Assembly (NCBI GenBank): GCA_002633005.1
Contig: NMRA01000223.1
Coordinates: 593,664-657,663 of the forward strand
Direction of reading: 5' to 3'
Length of the DNA: 64,000 nucleotides
From: Phoronis australis
Lineage: Eukaryota; Phoronida; Phoronidae
Shown here in pieces: positions 1-13,530 of the stretch. A model generated the notes under the pieces. The model worked only from the letters and a program-made list of their open reading frames with translations, was not told where the DNA came from and searched no databases. The position numbers and the translations under genes are program-made. Each line of letters starts with the position of its first letter. Position 1 is the first letter of the stretch.

Positions 1-189
1 TTCGTGATATGTGTACGTTGTATTGCCACATCTCTGCCGCATCTGAGGATTTCTCATTAATGTCATAATGATGATCTTGCATATTAAGTGGAAATTAATT
101 ATTTCAACTGAAATCCACTGGCGAATCCCATATGCAGGTGATGTATGCTTGGCCTTGTTGGGACAACCCCCCCCCAGGCGACCAGTGAG

Positions 190-1280
190 TGTGATACATA
201 ACGTCAGAATGTATCCAGCGTGATGTTGACGACATTTTGATTCTGAAGTGCGAGATGATACTTTACTTCTGAGTCAGTGTGACCAGAGTGTGTATTTGTT
301 AGACAGTAAATCTGAAATGCGTGTGATACTTATCGCTTCTGGTTGAGTTGTTGGATGACACATAGGGTGCATTTGTGGTGGTCCCGTGGGGTCAACAAGC
401 TGAGACTTCTCTTCTGGATGACGACTTCCTGCTGCCTTAGCCAGTTGACGACAAAAGCGGCAAATCATACATGTATCAAGTGCAGCCACTGATTCTGGAT
501 GTTTGCGATTCTTTATTTCTGATTCTGTCCAGGGTGTTATTGATGACATGTTCACTCTGAATTTGTGAGACACTTTGCATCTGAGTAGGTCCAGTGTGTT
601 GTTGAGGACACATATTGATCATAATTCTGTTTCATATCGTACTTCACTTCCGGTCGTACACACGGTGTTGTTGATGACACATTGGTTCTGAATGTTTGCG
701 CCAGCCTCCCTTACTTCAGGTAATGTACAACGTGTTAAAATGACACATATTCTGAGTGTGTGAGATATATTCACTTCGATTCTCGGTGTGTTCATTCTGA
801 ATGTTTGTGACATTTGATTGTGATTACCAGTCATATCGTTGATACTGAACTAGTCGTTGATTCACAAGTGTGAGACTATTTACTTCTAAATGTTGATGAT
901 TCTGATCGAGTGTTTGTCATGTGTAGCCTACTTTACTTCTTACCCAGCGTGCTGTTGACGGCACATTGATTCTGAATATGTGAGTACAAATACTTCTGAA
1001 TGTGTCCAGCGTGTAATTATCGACACATTTACTCCGTCTGAAAATGTGTCATAGAGTGCACGTGGTTTACGACCTCTGACTGTCCGACGCAATGTTGATT
1101 CTGAAGAGTGAGACACTTCACATCTGATTTCACCCGGCGTGATGTTGACGACACATTGATTCTGAGTGTGTGTCGTACTTTACACAGTCGTGAGCATGTC
1201 CAGCGTGTAATTGACGACATATTGATTCTGAATTATTGCTGTGCGATACTGAGCTCCTGAATGTATCCATGCAGTGTATT
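190..1280. repeat. Degenerate minisatellite, unit about 60-70 bp
   Basis: A loosely conserved unit recurs at irregular spacing. Its recognisable words are 'gtccagcgtg', 'ttgttgacgacacattgatt', 'ctgaatgtgtgaga' and 'actttacttctga', seen for example near 215, 525, 570, 665, 945, 1000, 1130 and 1200. Units have diverged by substitution and small indels, so this is an old array. Short minus-strand open frames across it simply echo the repeat and are not taken as genes. Confidence 0.6.
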
Positions 1281-1737
1281 CTGAATGAACTCAAAAAGTT
1301 TCTATAGAATGAATTCTTGTGAATTTTGGATTAATAACGTTGGCTGCCCTCTTCATCTTGCCCACATTTAACAACATTGTTCTGAATGTTCAAATACACC
1401 AGGCGACGTGGGCTCTTCTTTAAAAAGCAACCACGACGTTCTCTGTATGACCGTCTCTGACTGCCAGTTCGTCACGTGTAAAACTCTTAAAGTACCTGGA
1501 GTACAGTTTTAATTAGCACTCATTATGTAATTTTTGCCTGTATGTAGCACTCAAGCATGATGACAATTTAATTACCAACCACGTAAGTTACGTTCATGTA
1601 TGAGTCGTAAGATTCAAAACAAGCTTGTAGCTGATCACACTTCCTTGCCCAAGGAGATGTAAAAGAGTCTTCTGTGGTGTAGGAAACTCTTGCTCCTCGT
1701 AGTTAGGAACACATTTCAGATTCTTTGTCCAGTAACG

Positions 1738-1935
1738 ACTCTTTGCTTCTGAATGTATGCTGCTTATTCCCTTAGTAATACGTTTTTTTTACTTCTGAGT
1801 GTGCTCAATGTTCTTCATGAGACATTGGCTGTGAATGAGCTCACCGTGATATCACACGCGTATTGCTTCTGATTGAGCCCACCGATTAACGATACATTGC
1901 TCCTGCACGGTATCATTGAGTCGTAACGATTAGAT
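1738..1935. repeat. Outlying copies of the same minisatellite
   Basis: The words 'ttgcttctgaatgtatgc', 'acttctgagtgtgctc', 'gagacattggctgtgaatga' and 'gatacattgctcc' repeat the vocabulary of the array at 190-1280, after about 450 bases without it. They look like diverged units left after an insertion or decay. Confidence 0.35.
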
Positions 1936-4334
1936 TTAATCGTACTCTGTGTTTCCTCGTCGTTCCTAAGCCGGCCATTGGTATGCACTGTAGCGTGAGA
2001 CATTTCCAGTAACTGGTCACCCCCTACTAAAACCTTATAATGCTGTGGTCACGTGCTTCGCAAGTACTGCATGACGATCTCGCGTAGACTTGCGTGACTC
2101 TGTCTTTTCGCGAGTGTCCTGTGTCTCGAGAACAACAACTCTTGTCTGTCGCCAACTGATAAAAGCACTCACTTCCTATATTTTTTTAATGTTTATTACG
2201 ATAAATGCAACGTACAAAGAGATTTAAGTCCATAAAGCGCTAGAAAGCATTATATCTGGGCGTCACCAAAATTCGATAAACTCGTGTACAGCATTAGCCA
2301 TATTTTCCAACTTCGCAGACTTTGCAAGTCGTTTCAAACTTGGTCCGATTTTCTCTAGAATTAGCGACAATCACAGTGCAGTATTTTGTTGCAAAGCTGC
2401 TCTTGTTACATGTAACTCTTTTAACAGACTTAAGCAGGGCTAAGTATCATTTTAAGGCTATGTGTAACTTGGTCTGGACGTCTTTGCATTTAGTCAGTAT
2501 CTGCAAAACTATAGGGCTAACTGAAGCAGAAAGACTGTAGAAATTAATGCTCGTCTTTATGCCAATCTCCCATTGATTTGGTCACGTGACCATGCCATTT
2601 CAATAATGGCGAAATAATACCCGCTTAATAACGTGCCATAAGGATTCACGGTGAAACTTACAAATCGCTGTTTCAGTTTGATAAATTAACATTTCATTTG
2701 TTTTATGTAACTTCCGGGATTTTTCATGAAAACTCACGTAGTCCTACCAGTCTTTACAATCCCATAATGTAGGAATGGGGCTCATAAAAGGGTTTTTGTT
2801 GGCGGGAAAACGGATCTTCCATGATCAGCCTCAGCGCGGTCTTTGAAAATCATCTCAGGTACAGTTGTACATTTTGCCCGTTCGGGTATCGCCGCACATG
2901 CTTCGGATCGGTACCTGGCGGCTTTAAAATGCCGTGTAAGATGAAAAAACGAGCAAAGTGACGAGGGGAGCAAAACATTTGTCTGGTTTGGAGGCATTGC
3001 GTCGGTATTGATGTTGATTGAGCGGAACAACAGCCTTGTCCATGATTCGAGAGAAAACACTGCGGGATTTATTTTTCGTTTCCTCAATCTTTTGACTGAA
3101 TCGTTTGTATTTACCCAGAATGCCGCGTTACCTAAAAAACCGCATTTTTATATTTCAAACAAATTAAAAATTATGGGTCGGAGGTTGGAGAAATGAAAGA
3201 AAAATATGGGCGGTGGATAAGAAATGGATGTGTCTTGCCCTCTTCCCATACACTGTACATTTTTATCTAATTGATTAATTTACCAGTTATTCTTATTCTT
3301 CATAAGCTCCCGTTTTTATGTACCCTTGGTATGAAGTTATGGCTGAAAAGTAAAAAAAAAACTCAATGATGTTTAAGGTGTCATACTTTTTTAAAGGTTG
3401 TTAATTGTTTGACCTAAGAATTTTGATGCCTCTGGTCTATTTCTAACACATGACTATATACACAACTTTTTGTCAGCAATAGCAGATAAATTGTAACCAA
3501 GTTCAACCCACCTAATACCCGCACCAGTGGAAGGAATGTAAAAAGCCAAATGTGGGTACTTGTTATGGATACCAGAAACAAAATAATTGTATTTGAGGCC
3601 ACTTATTTAATTTAATTTAATTTAATTTTGGATGTACTTGTGTTTTAGTTGTGTGAGATTTGCAGTTTGTTCAGGTTGTCGATTTTTCGCGTTGGCATAT
3701 TGCCAGGTCCTATATTTACTTTTTTTGCTTACCCTCATAATTTGTCAATAGAGTTTTCGTGTGTATCGGTGATGAAAGTCTGATACACGACAGTACCGGA
3801 TTTAAAGGAAATATTTTAGTTCAACAAGTACATTAAATTAGTAATCAAAACGTCGTGTTAGAGTATTTAATCTTCAAAAACTCTGCCAAAGGGACTTTAA
3901 AACCAATCCACACATTTTGAAAAATAATCTGGGTGTTTGATATTGGTTCTAGAAAATAATGCACCATTTATTCCACCCGTTGTAACTGATCCGGATCAGT
4001 CATTTCTGACATATCTTACTCTGAATGTTGTCTTTATCCAAGAGTATCTTCTTAAGCGGCACATGACAAGCCAATCAACGGAAATACCTTGTAGAAACTG
4101 AAGCGTAACAGCCTGGCGTGCATTCAGTAAGGCTAGGACCTGCGCTAGGACCTACATGAAGTTAAAATCTAGCCAGCCTCGTGTTCTCATTTAAAACACG
4201 CGGTAATATTTCAGGTAATCTCGCATAGTCGAGATGTAGCTTTTCACGAGGTCCTGAACTGGAGATGTTGCTTTTTATCGAAATCCTAGCGTTACTGAGC
4301 GGGAGGCTGATGTTTGTTCACACTTTGTTCGCAG
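1936..4334. other. Intergenic or 5' region, no gene recognised
   Basis: I see no exon with convincing family similarity here. A short (TTTAA)n run lies near 3605-3627. The missing first exon of the transporter at 4335 should lie in this stretch or before it, because its first visible exon opens at an acceptor and has no in-frame ATG before the conserved part. Confidence 0.4.
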
Positions 4335-7300
4335 AAACGGTCGCTGCGGGACGGCGCTGAAGGTAAAACCTACACAGTGGTAGATGAACTTAACCAAGAT
4401 GACCTGACGTCAGACTACGATGAGACGCTGAGTCCCAGGACGCTAATTGAGATGACCGTATGCATTCTCACCTTCGTCGGACGTGTAAGTGTAATCAAGT
4501 GCAGCTCAGTGTACCATAACTCAGAATGCTTTCCATGGCGTATGCAAAGAGGATAGAACATGGGCTTCTCTAAACGTACATTATTTCCCTTTCGATACAT
4601 TTAAGTTAGAAAGCGTGCAGCCTAATGAATAGGTATAACAAAGCTACCGATATCGGAGATACTATGTCTGTTCGTACAGATATAAGCTATACGTAATGGA
4701 GAGACTTGCTAATCTCTATCGATTGACTTACTACATCTGTAGGCAGACGTACCGATAGCCTTACTATTTATATCATCAAATTAAGTGTCTTTTATAGACA
4801 AACTATCTCCATTGATTGAAGAAATTTCAGATGCTGTCCTTTTACTACCACTGTTGTTTCTTTTTGAGCTCTTTTAGGAAAAAGGTTAAGGGTGGTTTAC
4901 GTTCCTTTTCGTCAAATTTACATTGATTAAATTATAGTTACATGTAATAAGCAACTAAAACTGCACATGAATCACTCAGGCCGATTCTGCTGCGTAAATC
5001 GGCTGAGCCTTTTGATTGGTTCTCGATGACAACTTCCGGCTAATGAGACCAATCATGCATGTGTCTTGACGAAACCGATGAAGTAACTCAGTGAAATGAA
5101 ACAACAGGAAGTGGAAAGGAGTGTAACTGAGTAATTTTGGGAAATCAAACGGAGAGCTGTGCCTCTCTAAGATCGTAAACACTTCTTGGACTATTGTTCG
5201 TGTTTTTGAATAAATTTAACATTCAAAATCCTGTTCATTATTTCTCCATTTTTCAAACTCTGGTATAGTAAATCATTCCTGTGACAACACATAGAATCAA
5301 CTTTTCTGCTGTAACTAATCAGTTGAAACAATCGTTGTGCCTGTGTAATGAACAACGCCATGTAATTACGATCTTGTAGGGTTTGTGCCTGAACTCCATC
5401 GGGCCTACACTGATGGACCTACGCCAGCTTACTAACAGCACAGTGCAGGACTCCGCTTACATCTTCATCTCGCAGTCAGCAGGCTTCTTCGGGGGCTCAG
5501 TTGCCGCCAAATTCCTGCTAGACGTCTGCAATAAGGAAATGCTTATGGCCGTTGTCCTGTTAGTGCAAGCTTTCAGCACCGTCCTCATTCCAGCTTTCCA
5601 TGTACTGTGGTTGATGTGTATCGCGTTTATAGGACAGGGGTTCAGTATTGGAGTCGCCGGCATAGGTAATTTATTTAACAAACTCGAGAGACGTTCTCGA
5701 ATCAACACGTGATTGGTCGCTGAGGTGAAATCCCCTCTTGGTCTCTTGGCAGACGAAGGAGAGACTATGTTTTTGCTCGCGTTGTTTGCAATTCTCACCT
5801 ATTCACATCAATAAGGTTCACATGCGGGCACAGAAATCAGACAATTTGCGAGATCTCTTTCCTGGCTTCATGAGTGTCTTCGTCACTTACTGTTAAAACA
5901 CTGTGGACACATATTTTGCGAAGCAATGTGTCATTTGTTCGAGGATTGCTAGCGAATAGAGTTGCACATGTGGGTTCACAAAGGTAAAAATCGTGTCACA
6001 AATACCAGCAGCTTGACTGAGTTATTTAAGTGAATAAGACCGATTTCAGTAAGCCAAAGCGTGTTGAAAATTTGACGTTGACTTCAATGGCATTGTTTAC
6101 ATGGTTTGGCAGAGCACTTCGGTAAGATGTCATATGAAATCTGTCTTTGTCATCGACAAGCTGTGTGTTAGACCCCCCGCCCTTCTCTACGGACACGATT
6201 TTAAGGCCTACGTGTGTGTTTTCAATCAATCTGTATTGCCCCATTCCCTTAATCCTAGATCCGCCTATTAATCTCCGCAAATTCCATGTAAATATTAAAT
6301 TTGTATTTTTGAAATCTTTGCTATAAAATTTCAGGAGTCTGCACAATGTGCCTTGTTCTTGGAGGAAAAAAGAGAAGTGGTCAATTCCTGCAGGCTGTCT
6401 ATCTGGGGACCTCCCTCGGTTCTATTGTGGGACCTTTCGTAGCAAAACCGTTTCTATCAGTAGAAGCGCATGGACAGACGAGTGACGTCAGTGGATACGG
6501 TCAATTTGTATTGAGTAAAAATCTTACTAATCTGGACTATGTAACTGCTGTTGCTCAGAGGTCAACTGTTTTATGGAGAAATACTACACCACAGTCCCTT
6601 TCTGCAATGGATGACATTTTCTCAAATAACTCCAGCACTCTCAGTTGGAACACGACCACCACCGTCAGTCCCCTTACGACACCGCTTATAGTGCCAACAC
6701 AGGCCTATACCAAAACTCGCGTTTTCTACGTCTACATGATTGTTGCGATCATTTTATGCATTCCTGCTTTGGGATTTTTGACTCTATTTTTCGTCAACAG
6801 GAGGAACCAGCATGGATACCAAGCGGAGAAAAAGGTCGAACGATTAACTTTACGAAACTTGAACGCATCGCTGCTGGTTGCAATTTTATTAATATTCCTT
6901 TTATGCTTTATATATTTCGGTCTTCAAGATAGCTACTCAAATTTGTTGACTACATTTGTCGTGCAGAGTAATCTACATTTGCTGAAGGCTACAGGCGTAT
7001 ATGTGACGTCACTCTTCTGGGCATCAGTATGCTTTGGACGCTTGAACGGAATATGGATTGCTAAATTCCTGTCTCCTTTCAAAATGCTTTTATGTGATAT
7101 GACGCTTGCATCAGTGTTCGCAACCTTATTGGCCATATGGGGAGATAAAAGTGAACCAATACTGTGGTTGTGCTCGGGAATGATCGGTCTGAGCTTCGCC
7201 AGTGTGAACGGCGCTACTGTTGCATGGGCATCGCAGCATGTAGCCGGAGATGGCTACATACTGAGTGTGATAATGGTAGGACGTTGTCTTGGTCTGATGG

Positions 7301-7512
7301 CTATGCCATCGGGAATTGCTGGTCTCTTTCAAAGAGCCGGTGCAATGAGCATGATGTATATTGTGTTTGCGTCGTCAGTGGCGCTGTTGTTAATTATAAT
7401 TACCCTCCAAATAATGACACGAATGTGCGGCCAGGAAGGGAGGATTGTGGGTAGGAATTATGGCGAACTCGAAGAAGAATTGGAAGAAATGAATCACGAC
7501 CGGAAGGAGTAA
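4335..7512 (+). CDS. Sodium-dependent glucose transporter 1-like (MFSD4B/NaGLT1), 5' end incomplete
   Basis: This is a major facilitator superfamily transporter of the NaGLT1/MFSD4B group, plasma-membrane carriers reported to take up glucose in a sodium-dependent way. There are three exons: 4335-4484 (phase 0 end, donor GTAAGT), 5380-5665 (phase 1 end, donor GTAATT) and 6335-7512 (stop TAA). They join in frame to about 537 residues, near the usual full length. Visible signatures are TM1 running into 'GLCLNSIGPTLMDL', then 'GFFGGSVAAKFLLD', then 'FLQAVYLGTSLGSIVGP' and a C-terminal set of helices from about 6730 to 7410. A long loop (about 6460-6710) carries several N-x-S/T glycosylation sites before the sixth helix. 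The tail is acidic (EELEEELEEM-like). The start codon is not visible; an upstream exon ending in phase 0 is expected. Transport specificity is inferred from family resemblance only. Confidence 0.85.
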
Positions 7513-8146
7513 ATTTATGTCAGTCAGTCATAGTTGAATTAGGATTCCCATCGGTCGTGTGCATTATTGCTGTTCAGTATTTTTTGTTATTTTTTCATCT
7601 GAATTTTCTCTTGATATGCTGCTCTATTCGAGATTCTCTCATCAACTAAGATAACTGCATGGTATTAACATACATTATGTATGTCGTTCTACGTTGCCGT
7701 GGTTTCGGTGTTATTACTGAGACAATCGCGCCAGAAATAAGCCGCAATTATACAACTGGTCTCGTAAACATTTTTACGTCCGATCCGCACGCTACCTGTT
7801 GGTCAGGTCACGTGACCTATCGAATGTAAGTTTGAAAGGATATTTACACCCTACCGGAACTCGATCCCGGCACTTTCTACGCATTCATGTGCAACTGGTC
7901 TCTATTAGTAATCATTTAAAAACGTTGTGGTGGTGTAAGTATCTACTGTTTCTAGGTTCATTGGTGATTGAGGGCAGAATATCGGCAGGTGCTTATTTCT
8001 ATTGATGACGGAAACAGGTGCGAAATCAGTACTTCGGCCTTGGAGGTAAACGAAGCTGGTCCGTCACTACCTCGTTTAAATCTTTGTTTTAACTATTGCC
8101 TGACGAATCTTTAATTAGGGGTATCATACCATATGCACGCCTTATA

Positions 8147-8262
8147 TGAATGAATGAATTTTCTTTATTAAGAGTGGCATGTGCAAATGCACCCAGCTCA
8201 CCCAAGGGCACACAGATCACTTTAAACCCAAGTAATGCCCATAACAATTTACATAAGAATAA
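8147..8262 (-). mobile_element. Probable 3' tail of a CR1/L2-like LINE
   Basis: Read on the minus strand, the stretch ends in AATAAAG followed by a short (ATTC)n run, 'ATTCATTCATTCAT'. This ending is typical of CR1/L2-type non-LTR retrotransposons, which finish in short tandem repeats rather than poly(A). No reverse transcriptase is present, so this would be a 5'-truncated copy. Confidence 0.35.
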
Positions 8263-9350
8263 TACTAAACCCAATCAGCCTTGTCAAGACATGCTGAAAA
8301 GCTTCATATGAAGATTATACTCCGTAGCAAGCTAGTTGCACTATCAATAGACTGTAATTTCCCACCAATTTGGAGGCTAGAAATGAAGAAAACTTCGAAT
8401 CTTGCGTCCTGATTGGAACAACAAGCGAGCTTTCATAATGAAATTAGTGACATTGCGTTGATAGCAATCCCACAAGAGATTGTCAAAAGTCTAGAACTGG
8501 TTTATACGAAAACCGTCAGGCTTGCAAGATCAGCCTCGCCGGCAAGGACGCGAAAAATCACGAGCGTAAAAAGTGAACAATACTTTACCGACAGTAATCA
8601 AACTCGTTTCCTATAATTCAGTTACAGCGTTGTGTTCAGACTAAATCAACAAGAGGTTAATTGTAAGGGCGAATGTGAACTAGGTTTTCTGTGTTGATGA
8701 AGCCTGCCACCTAGTGTAAATTTTATAGAATTTGTTTACAGATATTACAGCATCGTGTCAGTCAAGAGATTTTTGAACACACAACAATTATCACAATAAT
8801 TTTCAACGAAATTCGCTCGAGCTCTATGTAATAGTACGAGTACATTTCGTAAGACATGACTATGTAACAGTAATAGGAGTACCGGCATTCCAAAACATTG
8901 GTTTAGTTGGGTAACGGACCGGCGAAGAGCATATTGATTAATGCACAAAACACAACTGGTCTGCTGCTCAGTTCCACTTGTTTGCAAAAGAACAGGGCCG
9001 AAAGGGCTTACATTAAAACGTAGTGTGGTAACTGTACCGATAATTAATGAAATCTATGTGCATTAAAGCAATTGCTTAAAGTAACACAGAAGTGCACAGA
9101 ATGTACTCACATGAAGAGTTCATTAGGTTTCAACACCTGTTTAGACAATAAACTAATTCTCGCCACAAGCCTGGCCATTAAGATAGTTAATGATTGTTCA
9201 GTTACTATGTCTATTTAGGTTTGATTAGGGGAAAATTTACTTTTGTAGTTCTAGGAAAAAGTAATAACCTAAAGTAGACGGACAAGCGCTTTAACACTAA
9301 TCGACGTCATATTTACGGTATATTCACGCGTCCAAACGTTTTCTTTCACA

Positions 9351-9431
9351 CTTTAACATGGGCGGCGCACCATGGGGGGGGGGGCTTTTGGTCTCCCACT
9401 TTTTTCAGTGATGCCCCGCCCATGTTTAAAG
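9351..9431. repeat. Short hairpin (MITE-like remnant)
   Basis: 'CTTTAACATGGGCGG' at 9351 is matched by the reverse complement of 'CCGCCCATGTTTAAAG' ending near 9431, giving imperfect arms of about 20 bp around a spacer with an 11-G run. It looks like a small inverted-repeat element. Confidence 0.4.
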
Positions 9432-10867
9432 CGTCATCGGTGGAAATAAAACACACCCGTAAGGTGAACAGTGCAAAAAGCTCATCGGCCAAAACATTGG
9501 ATCCGACACGAACAGATCTATGGGCAAAAAAATGGCAGGAGTCAAAGGCAAAGTTGTAGATCGGTTGATGTACTGTTGATAGGGAACACGCGTACTTCAT
9601 TCCATAGCTAAATTTAATGCGTTAAACAATGAACGTAGCATAGTCTGTATTGTTAGAATCTCGGTGCCTGCACTTAACGAAATGTAACATCGAGTTGGAG
9701 ACTGCGATACATGTACAATGTACATGAATTTGTTATGTGACCGTGAGGCATGGCTCAGAATTGGGGGAGCTATGTGCGCTCAGCCAGCAGCCTCAGGTGC
9801 CAGTAAGCTATGCACAAATGTCACGTCATGCTCGAAAATAGGACAAGAGTGTAATGAATTGGCCCAAGCAACATGTCTCACTGAGCATTATATTTTTTGC
9901 GGTTAACAGAAATCGAGTTAAATGCAGAGCTTACTTACACTCGAGGCAGCCGCTGAGCTCATATCTCTGCCTGCTCCATCTGTCGGAAAGTCACGGAGAT
10001 GGTATTGTTAAATTAATTAAACTATTCTGAGAAAAAACTGTTGTTGGGATCATGTACACTGTAGATTATTATGATAGACTCATATACCCAGTCCAGTCTT
10101 ATGTCATCACAATTCGTTGTATTAAAAATAAACTGCTCATCCTACCAAAACGTGTTAATTTCGACACTGCCTGTATACTGTATATCTAATTTCAATTAAT
10201 TAAACACGCGTGTTTGAAGTCATCTGTCACCATCAGAAATAATAATATTATCATCATTAATGGTAACTGATTAAGCTACACGTGAACTCCTAACCAACAT
10301 TCAGTGTAGCCCGACCACTTTGTTGCTTCACGAGCAAATTGTTAATAGTGTGTTATTTTCATATGGCTTACACTTCTGAGTCAACATTGCTTATCACCAG
10401 TTATATACAGATATAGTCAGAGGCTGAACCACACACTACACGACACTAAGGTCACACTTTACTGCATTGGCGGTTCATCGGTCAAGTTAAATATCAGGTT
10501 TATCTCACGTAGTTCGGGATGTTTGCAAAAATGATATTTCAGAAAACAAGATTCGACCCCTTTGTAAATATCATGACTTTAACTATAAAATTTCTGTTTA
10601 GAATGATATTTGCACTCTCATTGATGTCAATTTGATGTTATAATGGGTGTAGGAAAGCATTAGCAACTGAACAACTTTGATATAATTCCAATAATCAAAC
10701 TCTAAAACGGGCAGGAAATTGTCACGTGATCTCTCATTACTCCACAAGATGACAATTGGGTCGGTGGATAGGGGTTAACTGTAGAAATCTGGCTGCATAA
10801 AACTGCATGTTTGGCAGTGTATTTACAGTATGAATGCAGGTCCGTAGCCGGGGGGTGGGGGGCTTCG

Positions 10868-10885
10868 GGGGTTCGATCGAACCCC
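10868..10885. repeat. Perfect 18-bp palindrome in a G-rich block
   Basis: GGGGTTCGATCGAACCCC is its own reverse complement. It is embedded in a G-rich stretch (10850-10890) and may be the centre of a small foldback element. Confidence 0.5.
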
Positions 10886-12959
10886 TTCCCCGCTGAAAAG
10901 GTCAAGCCCCAGCAAAAGATAGGATACAAATGGGCAACACTAAGTTAGTAATAATTTTGAATTTGCTTCTGATTCAAAGCGCTTCACGTGGCATCGGGCC
11001 GTTCTCGGCAAACTTCGCCCGAGTGACGGAGTTTGTGTAGATGATAGGATCGTGCATACGATAAAAGGAGGCTTTATGTTATTCATAAACCACGCGGGTG
11101 GTGGCTACACGGAAAGGGTAGTAAGGTAGTCTAGAAATGAATGTCTATACCTAGGCATAAAATTCCATCCCTATGACCTAAAAAGCTATATAGCAACGAG
11201 ACAGAGAGCTCCCAAAAAGTAGTCCAGTGTGAATGCTTTAAAAAATCGGCAAATAAACAAAACAACAGAATATTAAGATTTGTTATTCTTTTATTTAGGT
11301 TTGATTGCAAGCATGGTACGGTAAAGTGTAGGCATTTTTAAATTTTGAATTGAAAGTGATCTTCAAATATGGAATGTTGTTTGTCCAGTGTCCACTTTGA
11401 TTGTGAATTGGTGGATTGACATCCATGCATGTACACGTGTGTACGTTTCCGTTCTTTTAAATTCAGTACACGCTGACGGTAAGTTCACTGTAGACAATCC
11501 TCTGTCGTGCTCAAAAGCCAGACATTCAACTATCGTGTTTTCTTGCACTTAGAATACCCCGTCGAGCATTTTCACTTTATGAGGAAAAAGTAGTCCTAGA
11601 CCACAACTTAGGTCAATAAAAAACCTCTCTTAAATCAGTCTCAATGGTGCACAAACCTGCAGACTTCATACGAGCTACAAACTTGATGTTCGGGTCAAGG
11701 CTGTGGCGATCAATGGCAGTTTCAAATTTAAGAAGTCTGAATGGGACTCCCTGACTTGGTGAAGAGACAGAGTGGCCTACTTCACTTAGTTTAGACCCGG
11801 CTGTGTGCGTGGTTCCTTGGGTGAGGTTGAGGCGCAGTGACCCTAAACTTTTCGGTATCGCTGCGTTGCATCTTGACACAGATTTGATGACTATGTCTTG
11901 GTTGATAATTCATCAGTATTCCTACTCCATGTCATTTTAAAAATGCAAGTGCATATTCATTTTAAAGCATGCGGGCAATTTCGACTGCACATGAAATCTG
12001 GCCAACGTTTCTAATTGCACTGGCCATCTTGAGACGTGGTCGCTGTCTACATGAAATCCAAACAAAGTGTTTTAGTGCCCGGGCGTTTTTTTCAGTATAG
12101 GTGCATCTAATTACCGAAGTATCGTTTATTTTAGCATGTTAAAGCTTAAAAATTACACCCGAGATTGCAAGTTTAGGTATTTTTGGAGCAGTGAAACTTC
12201 GGAGTAGTGAATCTTCAAATAGTGAACCTTCAGAATAGTGAGCCTTTGACCTTCGAAACAGTGGGCTGTTGCCATTTCCAGCGATGTAGGCAACTTAAAT
12301 AACGCGCAAAAATACAACCAGATAAACAATTTCGTCAAATCATTCGCCGACTAAACTGTATATTTTCCGGCGTTCGAGTGTGTAATGAGGTGTAATCACT
12401 CATTTAAGCATGGCATAGTTGAAATTTTGGCAGGAGGTAATGCGAGAACGTTCTCTTTCTGGACCACATTAATCCAAATTTGTGTCCTGTTCGTTGCGAG
12501 CAACCGTCAAAGCATTCTTATTAATTTTCTGATATTGCAAATACCGTCTCATCTCATGAACATGGAGCTGAGAGTCACCGCTGTGTATACAGATTTCCCT
12601 TCCCGCTAATTAAGCTGCGTCAAGGGCCTTACCGAAAACTCTACAGTGTCGACGTTTACAAAACATCTAAGGTCCACCATTCTAGAAATTCGAACCACCC
12701 CCCGCTCAATGCTGGCCACGGGCCTGAAATGAACTCATCAAAGCGCTTTCTGATTGATGGGCATTGAATTTGCTATTTTCATATTCTAAGTTCAGAATCC
12801 TGGCAATATTGACAGAGGTGTCTCATCCACACATCTGCGCTTACACATCAAATAGTTCTCATTCATACAGACTGTTTCGTGTTTGTGCCGGCCAGTGTGG
12901 AAATCCAGTGCAGAAAAAAATCCAGGACGCAAATTTTATACTCAATATCCAGAATCGAA

Positions 12960-13530
12960 ATATATACTCAAAACCAGAATTTATCAAGACAGGACCTATC
13001 ATCTTTCATGTCAGGACCAAAATTGAACACGTTAGGGTCGAAATTTTATCACTCCAAAACATTAAATTGATCTCCCCAAGAACAAAAAATCAACTCATCG
13101 GGAAAATTTCTCGCCTGAAAAATGTTAAGCCAGAAGACCAAGTGACTATCCGCAGGCACGTGACTACAAACACGTGGACGTCATTCATTGAAACAAACTA
13201 CATGTAGATGACAGAGAGAGACGACGATTGGATTATAGAGTGTCCAAGTGGTTTCTTTTGTAAAACGGAAGACATAAAAAATTCGTCATCTTCTCTTTGA
13301 GGTGACACGTACTTGTGGATGGTCACGTGGTCTCTTGGCATGAAAATTCTCTGTTGTGAAATTTTCCCGACGTGTTAAATTTTGGACCTTAAATTTTTGA
13401 TCCTGACGCGATAAATTTTCGTTTCTGACATCATAAAGTATCAGTCGTCAAGTGATCAATTACAAGTCCTGAACTGATAAATTTTGGGTCCTGTCCTGAT
13501 AAATTTTGTACTTGAATTATTTTTGTCTTA
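12960..13530. mobile_element. Foldback / long inverted-repeat element
   Basis: The left arm (about 12960-13180) contains 'AATTTATCAAGACAGGACC' and 'CGGGAAAATTTC', then 'AGTGACTATCCGCAGGCACG'. The reverse complement of the right arm (about 13290-13530) has matching blocks in the same order: 'AAATTTATCAGGACAGGACC', 'CGGGAAAATTTC', 'CGTGACCATCCACAAGTACG'. Identity is roughly three quarters by eye. The plus frame at 12764-13207 runs through the left arm and is a by-product. Target-site duplications were not resolved. Confidence 0.55.

Noticed and set aside
274-1220. Minus-strand frames resembling a decayed zinc-finger array
   Set aside because: No C2H2 spacing is present; the periodicity is explained by the minisatellite.
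2782-3087. 101-codon minus-strand frame
   Set aside because: No family match and no splice context I could support.
11613-11879. 88-codon minus-strand frame
   Set aside because: No domain, no splice support and no family resemblance; kept only as a note in the intergenic entry.
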